Assembly: GCA_017889585.1 (NCBI GenBank)
Contig: JAGFZX010000002.1
Location: forward strand, 1 to 64,000
Direction of reading: 5' to 3'
Source of the DNA: Bacillota bacterium
GTDB taxonomy: Bacteria; Bacillota; Negativicutes; DSM-13327
Length of the DNA stretch: 64,000 nucleotides
Under the pieces are notes generated by a model. It ran no database searches. It saw only the letters and a program-made list of their open reading frames with translations, and was not told where the DNA came from. This document shows, piece by piece, positions 1 through 9,249 of this stretch; within the stretch, counting starts at the first letter, position 1, and every line of letters begins with the position of its first letter. The position numbers and the translations under genes were made by a program.

Positions 1-1
1 A

Positions 2-679
2 TTGATTTTAACCATGCCTGAGACCTTTAGTATAGAAAGACGGAATTTGCTTAAGGCCTTGGGGGCTCATTTGGTGCTTACTCCTGGTGCACAAGGTATG
101 AAAGGTGCGATCAGCAAAGCGGAAGAACTGGCACGGGAAACTCCCCATTCTTTTATTCCGCAACAGTTCCAAAATCCGGCTAATCCTGAAATACACCGCC
201 AGACAACAGCTGAGGAAATATGGCGGGATACAGATGGAAAAGTGGATATTTTCATCGCTGGGGTTGGTACAGGTGGTACGGTTACTGGCGTCGGTGAAGT
301 GTTAAAAGCTAAAAATCCAGATGCGAAAATCATAGCTGTGGAACCTGCGGATTCTCCTGTTTTGTCAGGCGGCAGCCCTGGGCCACATAAAATTCAAGGG
401 ATTGGAGCAGGCTTCATTCCTGGCGTTTTCAATAGTAATGTTATTGACGAAATATATAAAGTTAAAAATGAAGAAGCATTTCATACAGTAAGGCAACTTG
501 CGTTATCAGAAGGATTGCTTGTCGGTATATCGAGTGGTGCTGCAGTATTTGCCGCGACGCAAATCGCAGCTCGCCCAGAAAATTCAGGAAAAGTCCTTGT
601 CGTATTGTTGCCTGATACAGGGGAACGATATTTGTCCACACGATATTTGTCCACACCTGTGTTCCAAACAGAGTCATAA
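2..679 (+). CDS. cysK: Cysteine synthase (O-acetylserine sulfhydrylase), 5' end outside window
   Basis: PLP fold-type II signatures ([46 protein letters not shown]); near-identical to ORF at 57424-58314. Confidence 0.93.
   Translation: MILTMPETFSIERRNLLKALGAHLVLTPGAQGMKGAISKAEELARETPHSFIPQQFQNPANPEIHRQTTAEEIWRDTDGKVDIFIAGVGTGGTVTGVGEVLKAKNPDAKIIAVEPADSPVLSGGSPGPHKIQGIGAGFIPGVFNSNVIDEIYKVKNEEAFHTVRQLALSEGLLVGISSGAAVFAATQIAARPENSGKVLVVLLPDTGERYLSTRYLSTPVFQTES
626..655 (+). repeat. Exact 15-nt tandem duplication (cgatatttgtccaca x2) inside cysK, adding RYLST
   Basis: Direct reading; the paralogue at 58279 has a single copy. Confidence 0.95.
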
Positions 680-693
680 TACTGAGCGAACTA

Positions 694-757
694 GCTGGTC
701 AGTAAAACCTGAAGGCTGAAGATGCGGCAGATGCCGTTCTTCAGCCTTCAGGTTTTT
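694..757 (+). promoter_or_regulatory. Leader attenuator element 1 (CUGG-stem-AGGC + terminator)
   Basis: gctggTCAGtaaaacCTGAaggctgaag...cttcagcc..ttttt, upstream of UroD-like CDS. Confidence 0.8.
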
Positions 758-789
758 GAATTTAATCATACATAAAAAGGGGAGATGTT

Positions 790-1836
790 ATGAATAGGCG
801 CGATGTTGTTTTACAAATCATAAATAGTAAAAAAATAAAAAAATCAAAGGGCGATCCTATTTCAACAGCCTTATTATCAGGTGGTACATGGGCTTTTCGT
901 CAGCAGGGCTTAACTCTTAGGGCGGGGCTCAATGCGCCAGAGGAAGCGGCGAGAATTATTGTGGAGACAAATCAAAAAGTAGGTTCGGATATCGTCTGGC
1001 CGGGATCAGGTTATCACAATTTACTAATTGAAGCTTTGGGTGGTAAAATCACATTTCGTCCCCAGGGTAATATTGATGTAGCAGAGTCACTGCTACGTAG
1101 TGTTGCTGAAATTGATAGTATCCAGATAGATTTTTTGAACCGCGATGTTGGGATTGAATCAGTCCGAAAAATGATAGTACTTACACATCAAGCTATAGGC
1201 CGGGAATATCTGGTTGGAACATCTAGCTGGGGGCCGTTTACTCTAGCTGGGCAGTTTTTGGGTGTGGAAAAACTGATGATTGGCTTATACAAAGATAAAT
1301 TAGGCATTCATGCTTTGATGGATTTTGCCAGCGAAGTATGTTTTCAATACTTGGCACCTGCAGTGACGAGCGGTGCGTCTATCCTATCAATAGCTGAGCC
1401 GACGGCTTCAGGAGATTTAGTATCATTACGCCACTTTGAAGAATTTGTTGCACCGTATCTAACTAAAGTCAATGAACGCTTGAAACAACTAGGTGCCGTC
1501 ACTACTCTTCACATTTGCGGCAATATTACAGATCGATTGGCTGTGGTTCCCCACCTAGGGGTTGATTTGCTATCTGTTGATTATAAAGTCAGCCTTAAAT
1601 ATGCCAAAGAAGTTTTGGGCAACAAAGTAACACTCGCTGGAAATGTAAATCCCATGATACTGAAGGATGGCAGAGCAGAAGATGTGGTAGCAGCAGCAGG
1701 GCAGTGTATAATGGACGCTGGGCAAGAAGGGAATTTTATATTAATGCCTGGCTGTGATATTCCCCCCAGTGTACCCCTGGAAAATATTCAGGCTTTCATT
1801 GGAGCAGGATTAGATGAAGGGAAGGAAGTAAAATAA
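790..1836 (+). CDS. Uroporphyrinogen decarboxylase (UroD)-family methyltransferase-like protein
   Basis: LHICGNITDRL, SVDYKVSL, GNVNPMIL, MPGCDIPPSVPLENI motifs typical of UroD/MtaA-type family. Confidence 0.85.
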   Translation: MNRRDVVLQIINSKKIKKSKGDPISTALLSGGTWAFRQQGLTLRAGLNAPEEAARIIVETNQKVGSDIVWPGSGYHNLLIEALGGKITFRPQGNIDVAESLLRSVAEIDSIQIDFLNRDVGIESVRKMIVLTHQAIGREYLVGTSSWGPFTLAGQFLGVEKLMIGLYKDKLGIHALMDFASEVCFQYLAPAVTSGASILSIAEPTASGDLVSLRHFEEFVAPYLTKVNERLKQLGAVTTLHICGNITDRLAVVPHLGVDLLSVDYKVSLKYAKEVLGNKVTLAGNVNPMILKDGRAEDVVAAAGQCIMDAGQEGNFILMPGCDIPPSVPLENIQAFIGAGLDEGKEVK

Positions 1837-1906
1837 TTTTGCGAAAAGAATCAGTTGACGTGGAATTCAATGTATGATATATTTTTATAAATGAATTGTA
1901 AGATTG

Positions 1907-1968
1907 GCTGATCAGAAAAGCTGAAGGCTAAAAGTTTTCTTGAAATAAGGAATTCTTTTAGTTTTTTT
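1907..1968 (+). promoter_or_regulatory. Leader attenuator element 2 (first of tandem pair)
   Basis: gctgaTCAGaaaagCTGAaggctaaaag...cttttagttttttt. Confidence 0.8.
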
Positions 1969-1979
1969 ATTATTTTAAA

Positions 1980-2040
1980 GCTGACTGGATAACCAGAGGC
2001 TGGTTTCTTTCGCACAGGCGGAAAACCAGTCTCTTTTTTT
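1980..2040 (+). promoter_or_regulatory. Leader attenuator element 3 (second of tandem pair)
   Basis: gctgaCTGGataaCCAGaggctggttt...aaaccagtctcttttttt. Confidence 0.85.
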
Positions 2041-2047
2041 ATTAGTG

Positions 2048-2155
2048 AAGCGTATTTCGAAAAATACGCAACCTTAATTAACGTAAGAGGTTGTTTAAAA
2101 ATGCCCAGATGCGCAGGAGCAATAACGCAGATGGGCGTTTTGAAACAGACTCTAT
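2048..2155. repeat. Intergenic hairpin-rich element (REP/MITE-like)
   Basis: Hairpin gcgtattt-cga-aaatacgc followed by tgcccagatgcg...cgcagatgggcg imperfect inverted repeat. Confidence 0.5.
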
Positions 2156-2172
2156 TATAGGGAGGTGAAAGT

Positions 2173-2469
2173 ATGTCAGTTATGCTTATTGGCGCAGATC
2201 ACTTGGGTGGTATTGGGAAAAAATTGCAGTTGATGGGGTTTCATTCGATTGACCATGTAACTGGCAGAAATGTTAACGACCGCAAAAAATTTAAATGTCC
2301 ATTATCCACAGCTCTAATCGTTGTTTTTATTGATTATATCAATCATGCAACAGCAAAAAACATTAAGGCTACGGCTAAATCCCAGGGAGTGCCTCTTATT
2401 TTCGCTAATCGATCATGGAGCTCACTCAAGGATAAACTAGCTAAATTCAACCTCAAGGAATTGGGGTAA
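2173..2469 (+). CDS. DUF2325-family protein
   Basis: GADHLGGIGKKL..HVTGRN..DYINHATAKNIKATAKSQGVPLIFANRSWSSL pattern. Confidence 0.75.
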   Translation: MSVMLIGADHLGGIGKKLQLMGFHSIDHVTGRNVNDRKKFKCPLSTALIVVFIDYINHATAKNIKATAKSQGVPLIFANRSWSSLKDKLAKFNLKELG

Positions 2470-2507
2470 TTAAAAAATATTTATTCATTTGTATGGGGTG
2501 AAATAAA

Positions 2508-3998
2508 ATGAGCAATTTTGATCAAAAAGAACCACCACGCAGAGAGCATCGTCTAAATGCCTGCATTGCTTGTGGCGGTACCTTGGCTGATATGGCAAAC
2601 CGTAAGATGAAATGTTGCGTTCCCGATGGGGAACGTAGCTTTACACAGAATAGTATTTGCTTGCTGCTACCTGCCCTGGGTATGATGAACAGTATTCCTA
2701 ACAGTGTTGTATTGATGCATGGCGCTGTGGGGTGCGGTTCTTCGGCTCATGGCGGTAATGCAGGAGTGCGGGCTGGTAATGTCCACCGCTGGGGTACTGC
2801 AAAAGATGGAGTATGGCTATCAACAGCCCTTGACGAAAGGGATGTCATTTGCGGTGGTGAAGAAAAGTTGGAAGAGGCTATTCGTGAAGTAGACCGTCGT
2901 TATAGTCCAACAATTATCTTCGTTGTGGCTGGTTGTGTTCCAGGAATTATCGGCGATGATATTGATGGTGTGGCTGAGCGTCTTCAGTCCGTCGTTGCGG
3001 CGAAGCTCCTTCCTGTTCATTGTGAAGGTTTTAAGACCAAAATATGGGCGACTGCTTATGATGCAGTGTATCATGCCCTGGGCCGAGTTATGCTCCAGGA
3101 TACAGCCGAAAATCTTGCTCTGGAGAAACCAAAAAAACCAACGATTAATCTGATGAATGTTTCTTCTATGGGACGTATTGATGAAGTAGAACTAGAGAGA
3201 TTACTTACATCCTTAGGACTTGATGTTAATATATTCCCAGTCTTTGCGAAACCAGAGAAGATGTATTCTGTGACTCATGCCGATCTTTCCATCAGTACCT
3301 GCCCGACGCATGATGATTATTTGCTTACGTATTTAAAGGAAAAATATAACATTCCCTATATCATTAAACATATGCCAATTGGGATAGGAAATACAGGTGA
3401 GTGGCTGCGCAATGTAGCTGAGTTTTTCGGTTTGCAAAACCAGGTGGAAGAGTTAATTGCCGCCGAAGAGGCAGAACTAAAAAAAGCATTAGAAGAATTC
3501 AAACCACTATTCAGTGGCAAAAAAGTATTTGTTAGCGCTGGAGAATTCCGGGCCCTTTCAACGGCAATCTTACTCGCAGAGCTTGGTTTTGAGGTCGTGG
3601 CTGTTCGGTCTTATCATCATGATGAATTTGCTGATGAAGAATATGAAAAACTTGCTAAAATTACGGTTAAAGATTTCCCACTCAGTATTGCTAATTGCCA
3701 GCCCTTTGAGGAAGCCAATCTAATAAGGCGAGTTAAACCTGATATTTTCCTTGGACATATGAATGGCAATTCTACAGCTGCTAAACTTGGTGTAGCAACT
3801 AATGCTATTTATAATGTTGGTCTTCAATTTGTCGGTTATCAGGGAGCCTATCAATTGGCCCGCCGCTTACATCGTCAATTAACAAACCCTAATTTTAACC
3901 AAAATATTAGTAAGTGGGTCAATTTGCCCTATTCTCAAGAGTGGTATGAACAAGATCCATTTACTCACATCAAGAATGGGGAGGTTGAAGGTCAATGA
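2508..3998 (+). CDS. Nitrogenase-like component 1, NifD-type subunit (pair A)
   Basis: NSICLLLP..HGAVGCGS..VAGCVPGIIGDD three-Cys set; STCPTHDDYLLTYLKEKYNIPYI cofactor-Cys region; partner NifK-like gene overlaps downstream. Confidence 0.9.
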   Translation: MSNFDQKEPPRREHRLNACIACGGTLADMANRKMKCCVPDGERSFTQNSICLLLPALGMMNSIPNSVVLMHGAVGCGSSAHGGNAGVRAGNVHRWGTAKDGVWLSTALDERDVICGGEEKLEEAIREVDRRYSPTIIFVVAGCVPGIIGDDIDGVAERLQSVVAAKLLPVHCEGFKTKIWATAYDAVYHALGRVMLQDTAENLALEKPKKPTINLMNVSSMGRIDEVELERLLTSLGLDVNIFPVFAKPEKMYSVTHADLSISTCPTHDDYLLTYLKEKYNIPYIIKHMPIGIGNTGEWLRNVAEFFGLQNQVEELIAAEEAELKKALEEFKPLFSGKKVFVSAGEFRALSTAILLAELGFEVVAVRSYHHDEFADEEYEKLAKITVKDFPLSIANCQPFEEANLIRRVKPDIFLGHMNGNSTAAKLGVATNAIYNVGLQFVGYQGAYQLARRLHRQLTNPNFNQNISKWVNLPYSQEWYEQDPFTHIKNGEVEGQ

Positions 3999-5338
3999 GT
4001 AGTTTTATTGAACGACCGCGCTTTACTTGCGCATTAGGAGGAGCAATGGCTACAGTGACTGCTTTACCTAGAACGGTGGCTATTTTACATGCCCCATCTG
4101 GGTGTGCGGGCAATAATGCATGGACACAAGCGGGGGGCTGCGGTTTACAGGTAGGAGGCTATTGCGGTGGACTGAGTATACCTGGATCGAATATTCAAGA
4201 AAAAGAAGTTGTTTTTGGTGGCATAGAACGGTTGGGGGAGCAAATCAATAACACATTGAAAGTCATGGATGGTGACTTATATGTAGTATTAACAAGTTGT
4301 GTTACTGATATTATTGGCGATGATGTGGCTTCAGTCGTAAGACCATTGAAAGAACAAGGCATTGATATTATTCATGCTGAGACTGGTGGCTTTAAGGGGA
4401 ATTCATATTTAGGATATGAATTGGTACTAGAAAGTTTGTTAGAAACATATATTGCTAAAGCCGAGACAGTGAAAGGCAGTGTTAATGTATGGGGAATTGC
4501 GCCTTACTTTGATGTCTTTTGGCGAGGTAATTTGGCAGGTGTAAGAACATTATTAGAGAAACTAGGCCTCACAGTAAATACGTTCTTTACCGTTGATGAC
4601 AGCCTTGAAGCTATTCGCCAGGCTGGTTCTGCTGAACTTAATATTGTTGTTTCTGATGTAATAGGGCAGAAGGCAGCTAAAATTAGCCGTGAGGTACACG
4701 GTATCCCTTATGTGATTAGTACCCTTCCCGTTGGTCCATCGGCTAGTAATGATTTTTTGCGTACTGTTGGAGCAGCGTTAAGTCTTGATCAGGCATTTGT
4801 AGAAGAGATTATTGCTCAGGAGAATCGGCGTTATTATCAGCTGCTTGAACCAATTACAGATTGCTTTAACGACATGGACTTGCAACGATATGCAGCCGTG
4901 ATTGGCGATTCCAATTATGCAGTAGCCATTACACGCTTTCTTGTTGATGATTTAGGTTGGTTGCCTGAGGTAGTAGCGATCACTGACGTGCTAGAAGAGA
5001 AAGAGCAATCAACTATCGTGGCAAGTTTCACCAGTCTTACGTCAGGGATAGCTCCTAAAATCATTTTTAATGGTGATAGTACCGCAATCTCTCGGCAAGT
5101 GAAAGAACACTGGGAGAGTCGTCAAGGAAAAAGTGGCAAGTACAGCAACCCTTTAACTCCAGCTTTTGTCGTTGGCAGTTCCCTTGATCGTCCCTTGGCC
5201 TTTGATTTAGGTGCAGCACATTTGAGTGTAAGCTTCCCTGTCGCTAACAGGGCAGTGATTGATAGGGGATATACAGGTTATAGTGGAGGTTTACGCCTTA
5301 TTGAGGACTTGATTAGCACTATTATTATTAATCGATAA
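3995..5338 (+). CDS. Nitrogenase-like component 1, NifK-type subunit (pair A)
   Basis: FTCALGGAM..HAPSGCAGN..LTSCVTDIIGDD; ATG overlaps the end of the D gene. Confidence 0.9.
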   Translation: MSSFIERPRFTCALGGAMATVTALPRTVAILHAPSGCAGNNAWTQAGGCGLQVGGYCGGLSIPGSNIQEKEVVFGGIERLGEQINNTLKVMDGDLYVVLTSCVTDIIGDDVASVVRPLKEQGIDIIHAETGGFKGNSYLGYELVLESLLETYIAKAETVKGSVNVWGIAPYFDVFWRGNLAGVRTLLEKLGLTVNTFFTVDDSLEAIRQAGSAELNIVVSDVIGQKAAKISREVHGIPYVISTLPVGPSASNDFLRTVGAALSLDQAFVEEIIAQENRRYYQLLEPITDCFNDMDLQRYAAVIGDSNYAVAITRFLVDDLGWLPEVVAITDVLEEKEQSTIVASFTSLTSGIAPKIIFNGDSTAISRQVKEHWESRQGKSGKYSNPLTPAFVVGSSLDRPLAFDLGAAHLSVSFPVANRAVIDRGYTGYSGGLRLIEDLISTIIINR

Positions 5339-5365
5339 TCATTATATTTATTTTAAATTAGCATA

Positions 5366-5424
5366 GCTGATCAGGAATGAACTGAAGGCAAAGGAGCTCT
5401 AAACAGAGCACTCTTTGCCTTTTC
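5366..5424 (+). promoter_or_regulatory. Leader attenuator element 4
   Basis: gctgaTCAGgaatgaaCTGAaggcaaaggagc...ctctttgcctttt. Confidence 0.82.
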
Positions 5425-5444
5425 ATTATATAAGGAGGATTTTT

Positions 5445-5867
5445 ATGGCGGAATTTCTTGTAAACGGTAGAAATGCTATAACAGATTTAGGTCGGGGAGG
5501 GTATAAAAGTATGGGGAAGATGAACCAAATAAAACCATTGCCTTCTCAGGTATTTGAAATTATAGAATGCTTCTTATATACTGTACAGTATGGGCAACTC
5601 ATTTTAGTCATACAAGATGGAAATGTTGTCAAAATAGAGAAGATAGAAAAATTCATCATTTCAGCAAAAAGCAGAGAAGTAAGATCAACAAAAATAGATA
5701 AACCCTTAAAAAAACACCCTTTGCAGACTAAAATTTTAACTGAATTGCAGAGTATAAAGTATGGACAGTTGGTAATTCGGTTGGATAACGGGTATGTAGA
5801 GCAAATTGAAAAAACCGAAAAGAAACGCATTAATGAACTAGAAGGATTGTATGGAGATGGCATATAA
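5445..5867 (+). CDS. Small protein with two DUF2292 (YezD-like) repeats
   Basis: YGQLILVIQDGNVVKIEKIEK and YGQLVIRLDNGYVEQIEKTEK; RBS aaggagg upstream of ATG 5445. Confidence 0.7.
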   Translation: MAEFLVNGRNAITDLGRGGYKSMGKMNQIKPLPSQVFEIIECFLYTVQYGQLILVIQDGNVVKIEKIEKFIISAKSREVRSTKIDKPLKKHPLQTKILTELQSIKYGQLVIRLDNGYVEQIEKTEKKRINELEGLYGDGI

Positions 5868-6071
5868 TTCATTTTCATAGAAAAAACAACAAGCATTTAT
5901 TGCTTGTTGTTTTTTCTATCAGGCTCATAATCTTGTTATTTTTAAACCTATATGGTTTAACTAATTTTACCATAAACGCCAAAAAACTCTTCTTCAATTA
6001 TTTTAAAGGGTGCAATGTGGGCAAAATGATCTTCATCCCATGGGCCGTTTACGATTTTTTGAATATAGGCA

Positions 6072-6467
6072 TCATTGCCTTGTAACTTGCTGGTGCGACG
6101 AAAGGATATTTTTTTCCGCGATCATCCATCCACAGGACAAATAGAATGTTCCTAATTCTTCTTTAGTGAAATGTTCATATGCAGTTTTTGAACCAAGTAG
6201 GATGGGGAGACAATCATGAACCCTAGGAATAATTAAAGGGCTGTCGGATGCTTTCAAATTTTTAGTAGCTCCGCCACAAAGACCGAAGGCAAGAATAATC
6301 TTTGAATATCCTAAAGAACGATCTAGAATATTCTGCAATTCTATATGCAATTTTTGGGGATAAAGGTGAAGTTTCATGGGAATAAACTCATATTCTACTT
6401 GAAAATCTGGCGATATGGCAAGTAATTCTTCTTTCATCACTTCACAGGCGATGATTTTGACAGTCAT
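6072..6467 (-). pseudogene. DUF1638-like protein, apparently 3'-truncated or frameshifted
   Basis: KIIACEVMKEEL..YEFIPMKLHLYPQKLHIELQNILD..LAFGLCGGATKNL pattern; coding-like sequence continues in another frame after the stop. Confidence 0.55.
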
Positions 6468-6701
6468 GAGATCTTCACCTCCATATATTGGGGAAAATTA
6501 AAAGGATAAGTATCATTGATAGGTGATGACTTAGCCTTCGTTTTTTTCGATCAACTAAAGATTAGTATATTTATATTCTATTTGACATTTAAATAGTTTA
6601 TGTATATTTAAATTACTATAGTTAAGATGTGTTGTCAAGATCTTTTAGTATTAAAGGAATACAGTGTATTGAAACTTTAGATAATTAAATAATATGATTT
6701 G

Positions 6702-6729
6702 TTGACAAATGAATAAATTTTAATATAAT
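6702..6729 (+). promoter_or_regulatory. Sigma-A-type promoter (TTGACA-N16-TATAAT)
   Basis: Exact -35 and -10 boxes upstream of leader element 5. Confidence 0.7.
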
Positions 6730-6754
6730 AGAAATCAAAGTTGATCAATAGAAA

Positions 6755-6816
6755 TGATGACTGACCGTAAAAGGAGGTCAAATTCTTTCTGCAACGAAAG
6801 TAGTTTGTCCTTTTTT
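6755..6816 (+). promoter_or_regulatory. Leader attenuator element 5 (divergent sequence)
   Basis: UGACU-GA-CC-guaaaa-GG-A-GGUCA..., terminator arm ...tttgtcctttttt. Confidence 0.65.
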
Positions 6817-6857
6817 AGGTCATCAGAAAGTATAAGTTTTTTAACGATAAAGAAGAA

Positions 6858-7024
6858 CGATTAACCGCAAAGATCGCAAAGGGAATAAGAATGTTTTTTT
6901 TATAAACCCTTTGTGTCCTTTGCGACTTTGTGGTTCAATATTTTTTCTGTGCCTCTGCGGTAAAACGTTCTTATCTTTAGGACTTTTTTTACTGCAGTGG
7001 TGCAGAGTACACAGAGGGGAATTT
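6858..7024. repeat. Cluster of imperfect inverted repeats
   Basis: aaccgcaaagatcgcaaagg...cctttgcgactttgtggtt and ctgtgcctctgcgg...gcagagtacacagagg. Confidence 0.6.
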
Positions 7025-7100
7025 TAAACGGACGCATAGCGTTTTTTTTACACTTAAAAAGAAAGTTAAGTAAGGGTTCTGGCATTGGGGAGATGGTGTT

Positions 7101-8309
7101 TTGAAAGCCACAATATCAGACGATCTAAAGATGAAGGTCAGGGCTATTTCTTTAGGGGAATTATTCATGATTTATTTGAAGATTGGCTGTGTCGGTTTTG
7201 GTCCAACACTTGCGTCTGAAACCAAAAAGCATCTGGTCAAAGAATTAAACTGGATTAGCGAGGATGATTTTGTAAACGGTCTAGCTCTTGCACAACTTTT
7301 ACCTGGCGCGACCTTTGTTTCCCTTACCGTTTATATTGGATATCGACTGCGCGGAATTGCAGGTGGAGTGACTAGTTTCGTGGCTCTTTTGTTGCCGCCC
7401 TTTACCATTATGGTTGTACTGTCCTATATTTATTTTACATATGGTTCAATGACGGAGGTCGGTATTCTATTTAAAGGCATTGGAGTGGTCGTAGTTGGTC
7501 TGATTGCTCATGCTCTTATGGAAATTGGGAAATCTGTCGTTTCAGATATGAGAGGAATCCTCATTGCCCTAGCAGCCATGGGGGTTATTCTATATTGTCC
7601 TAATATTTTTATTGTGTTGTGTTTAGCGGCAGTGGCTGGTATTGGCCTATATTATCAGCCTTTAAAACGCCAAGCTAAAGTCGTCGTTAAGAGTGAGAGT
7701 TCTATTCAGCATAATAGGAAAGTTGTACCTATTAAACAGATTATTCTTCTCGGTGTTATATTGATTGTTCTTGGATATGGGGCGTCATTTCAGCCCATTC
7801 TGCTAACGTTAGGCTTGGTATTTTTTCGTATGGGAGCTTTCTTGTTTGGGGGCGGCTTTTCCATGATCCCTTTTATTCAGCAAGAAGTGGTCATGAATTA
7901 TCATTGGTTAACCCTTGATGAATTCATTGTAGGTATTGCTTTGGGTCAAGTCACCCCAGGACCCGTATTAATTACCGCAACTTTTATAGGTTATAAGGTT
8001 GCCGCTCTTAGTGGCGCTGCGGCTGCGACTCTTGGTATTTTCTTGCCCACACTATTTTTGGTTCCAGCTACTGCTGAAATTCATCTAAAAGTTCGGAATA
8101 ATCTTTGGGTACAGGCAGCCCTCAAAGGGGTTGTAGCGACCCTGACTGGTATGATGCTAGTAGTTGTTGTAAATTTGGCTCGCCATTCATTGATTGATGT
8201 ACCTTCAGCTCTGTTAGCGATAGGCATCTTTAGTGTGCTGAAATTTCGTAAGCCCAATACAATATGGGTAATTATCGGTGGAACACTGCTGTATTGTTTT
8301 ATCCGATGA
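7101..8309 (+). CDS. Chromate transporter family (ChrA-like)
   Basis: Two repeats KIGCVGFGPTLA.. / FRMGAFLFGGGFSMIPFIQQEV..TPGPVLITATFIGY. Confidence 0.88.
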   Translation: MKATISDDLKMKVRAISLGELFMIYLKIGCVGFGPTLASETKKHLVKELNWISEDDFVNGLALAQLLPGATFVSLTVYIGYRLRGIAGGVTSFVALLLPPFTIMVVLSYIYFTYGSMTEVGILFKGIGVVVVGLIAHALMEIGKSVVSDMRGILIALAAMGVILYCPNIFIVLCLAAVAGIGLYYQPLKRQAKVVVKSESSIQHNRKVVPIKQIILLGVILIVLGYGASFQPILLTLGLVFFRMGAFLFGGGFSMIPFIQQEVVMNYHWLTLDEFIVGIALGQVTPGPVLITATFIGYKVAALSGAAAATLGIFLPTLFLVPATAEIHLKVRNNLWVQAALKGVVATLTGMMLVVVVNLARHSLIDVPSALLAIGIFSVLKFRKPNTIWVIIGGTLLYCFIR

Positions 8310-8435
8310 CCAAGCTCCTGGATAAGGGTGACTAAGATACAGATGAAGTTATTTCACGAACTTGTTCAAGCTGATCGAATTGCATCTTGACAAATTCTAT
8401 AACCAAGTATAGTATATAAATAATTAAATCGTCGA

Positions 8436-8503
8436 GCTGATCAGTAGTGTAACTGAAGGCAAAGAAAGATTCCCCATAAGGGGATCGGTCTTTGCCTTTT
8501 TTT
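8436..8503 (+). promoter_or_regulatory. Leader attenuator element 6
   Basis: gctgaTCAGTagtgtaACTGAaggcaaagaaag...gtctttgcctttttt. Confidence 0.85.
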
Positions 8504-8537
8504 ATTTTAAAATGTATCCATCCATAAAGAAAAGGAA

Positions 8538-8950
8538 GTGTGTGGTATGTCTAAAGTTGCTGTTGCGAGTACTGATGGAATAACCATTAATGAACATTTT
8601 GGTAGAACCGAAGAATTTTGGATTTATGAAAGTGATGAAGGGGGAAATTATCAATTTATTGAACGCAGAAAAAATACTCTTGAAGAATCTAAGGATCATC
8701 ATGCTACTACAGTCCAATTACTTCTGATGTTGAAGTCGTGCTAGTTAACAAAATTGGTCCGGGAGCGGAGAAAGAATTGCGGCGTGAAGGGATTATTGCT
8801 TTAAGTGTATCTGGTTCCATTGACAAAGCCCTCATCGCTTATTCCAAAAGAGGGAAGTTTATTAAGAATAATGCACTACTAGGGACGGCAAAAGGTTGTC
8901 AACCATCTGGTGGTCATGGTGGTTGTGGATGCTCTAATGGGTGTAAATGA
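8538..8950 (+). pseudogene. NifX/NifB-C-terminal-like (dinitrogenase Fe-Mo cofactor family) gene with a frameshift near 8712
   Basis: SKVAVASTDGITINEHFGRTEEFWIYE...EESKDHHATTVQ then, in a second frame, ITSDVEVVLVNKIGPGAEKELRREGIIAL...GCGCSNGCK. Confidence 0.75.
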
Positions 8951-9109
8951 TTAATATATAAAGGCTAAGTTTCTCTTAATGAAACCTAGTTGTTAAATTT
9001 ATAACAATATGCCAGTTATACACGTACAGTATAAAGCATCTTTTTTTCACTAACCCCTTGACAGTTTGCAGGGGGTGATGGTAAACTAAATAAAAAATTG
9101 ATAGACATT

Positions 9110-9173
9110 GCTGATCAGAAAGACTGAAGGCTAAGGAAATTTCCGCATATACGGAAGCTTCCTTAGCCTTTTA
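9110..9173 (+). promoter_or_regulatory. Leader attenuator element 7
   Basis: gctgaTCAGaaagaCTGAaggctaaggaa...ttccttagcctttt. Confidence 0.87.
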
Positions 9174-9249
9174 TATTTGTCAGCCGAAAAGCATAAGGTT
9201 TTCGTGGATGATCTAGAGAGGTTTATTTTTATAGTTGAGGTGATTACTA

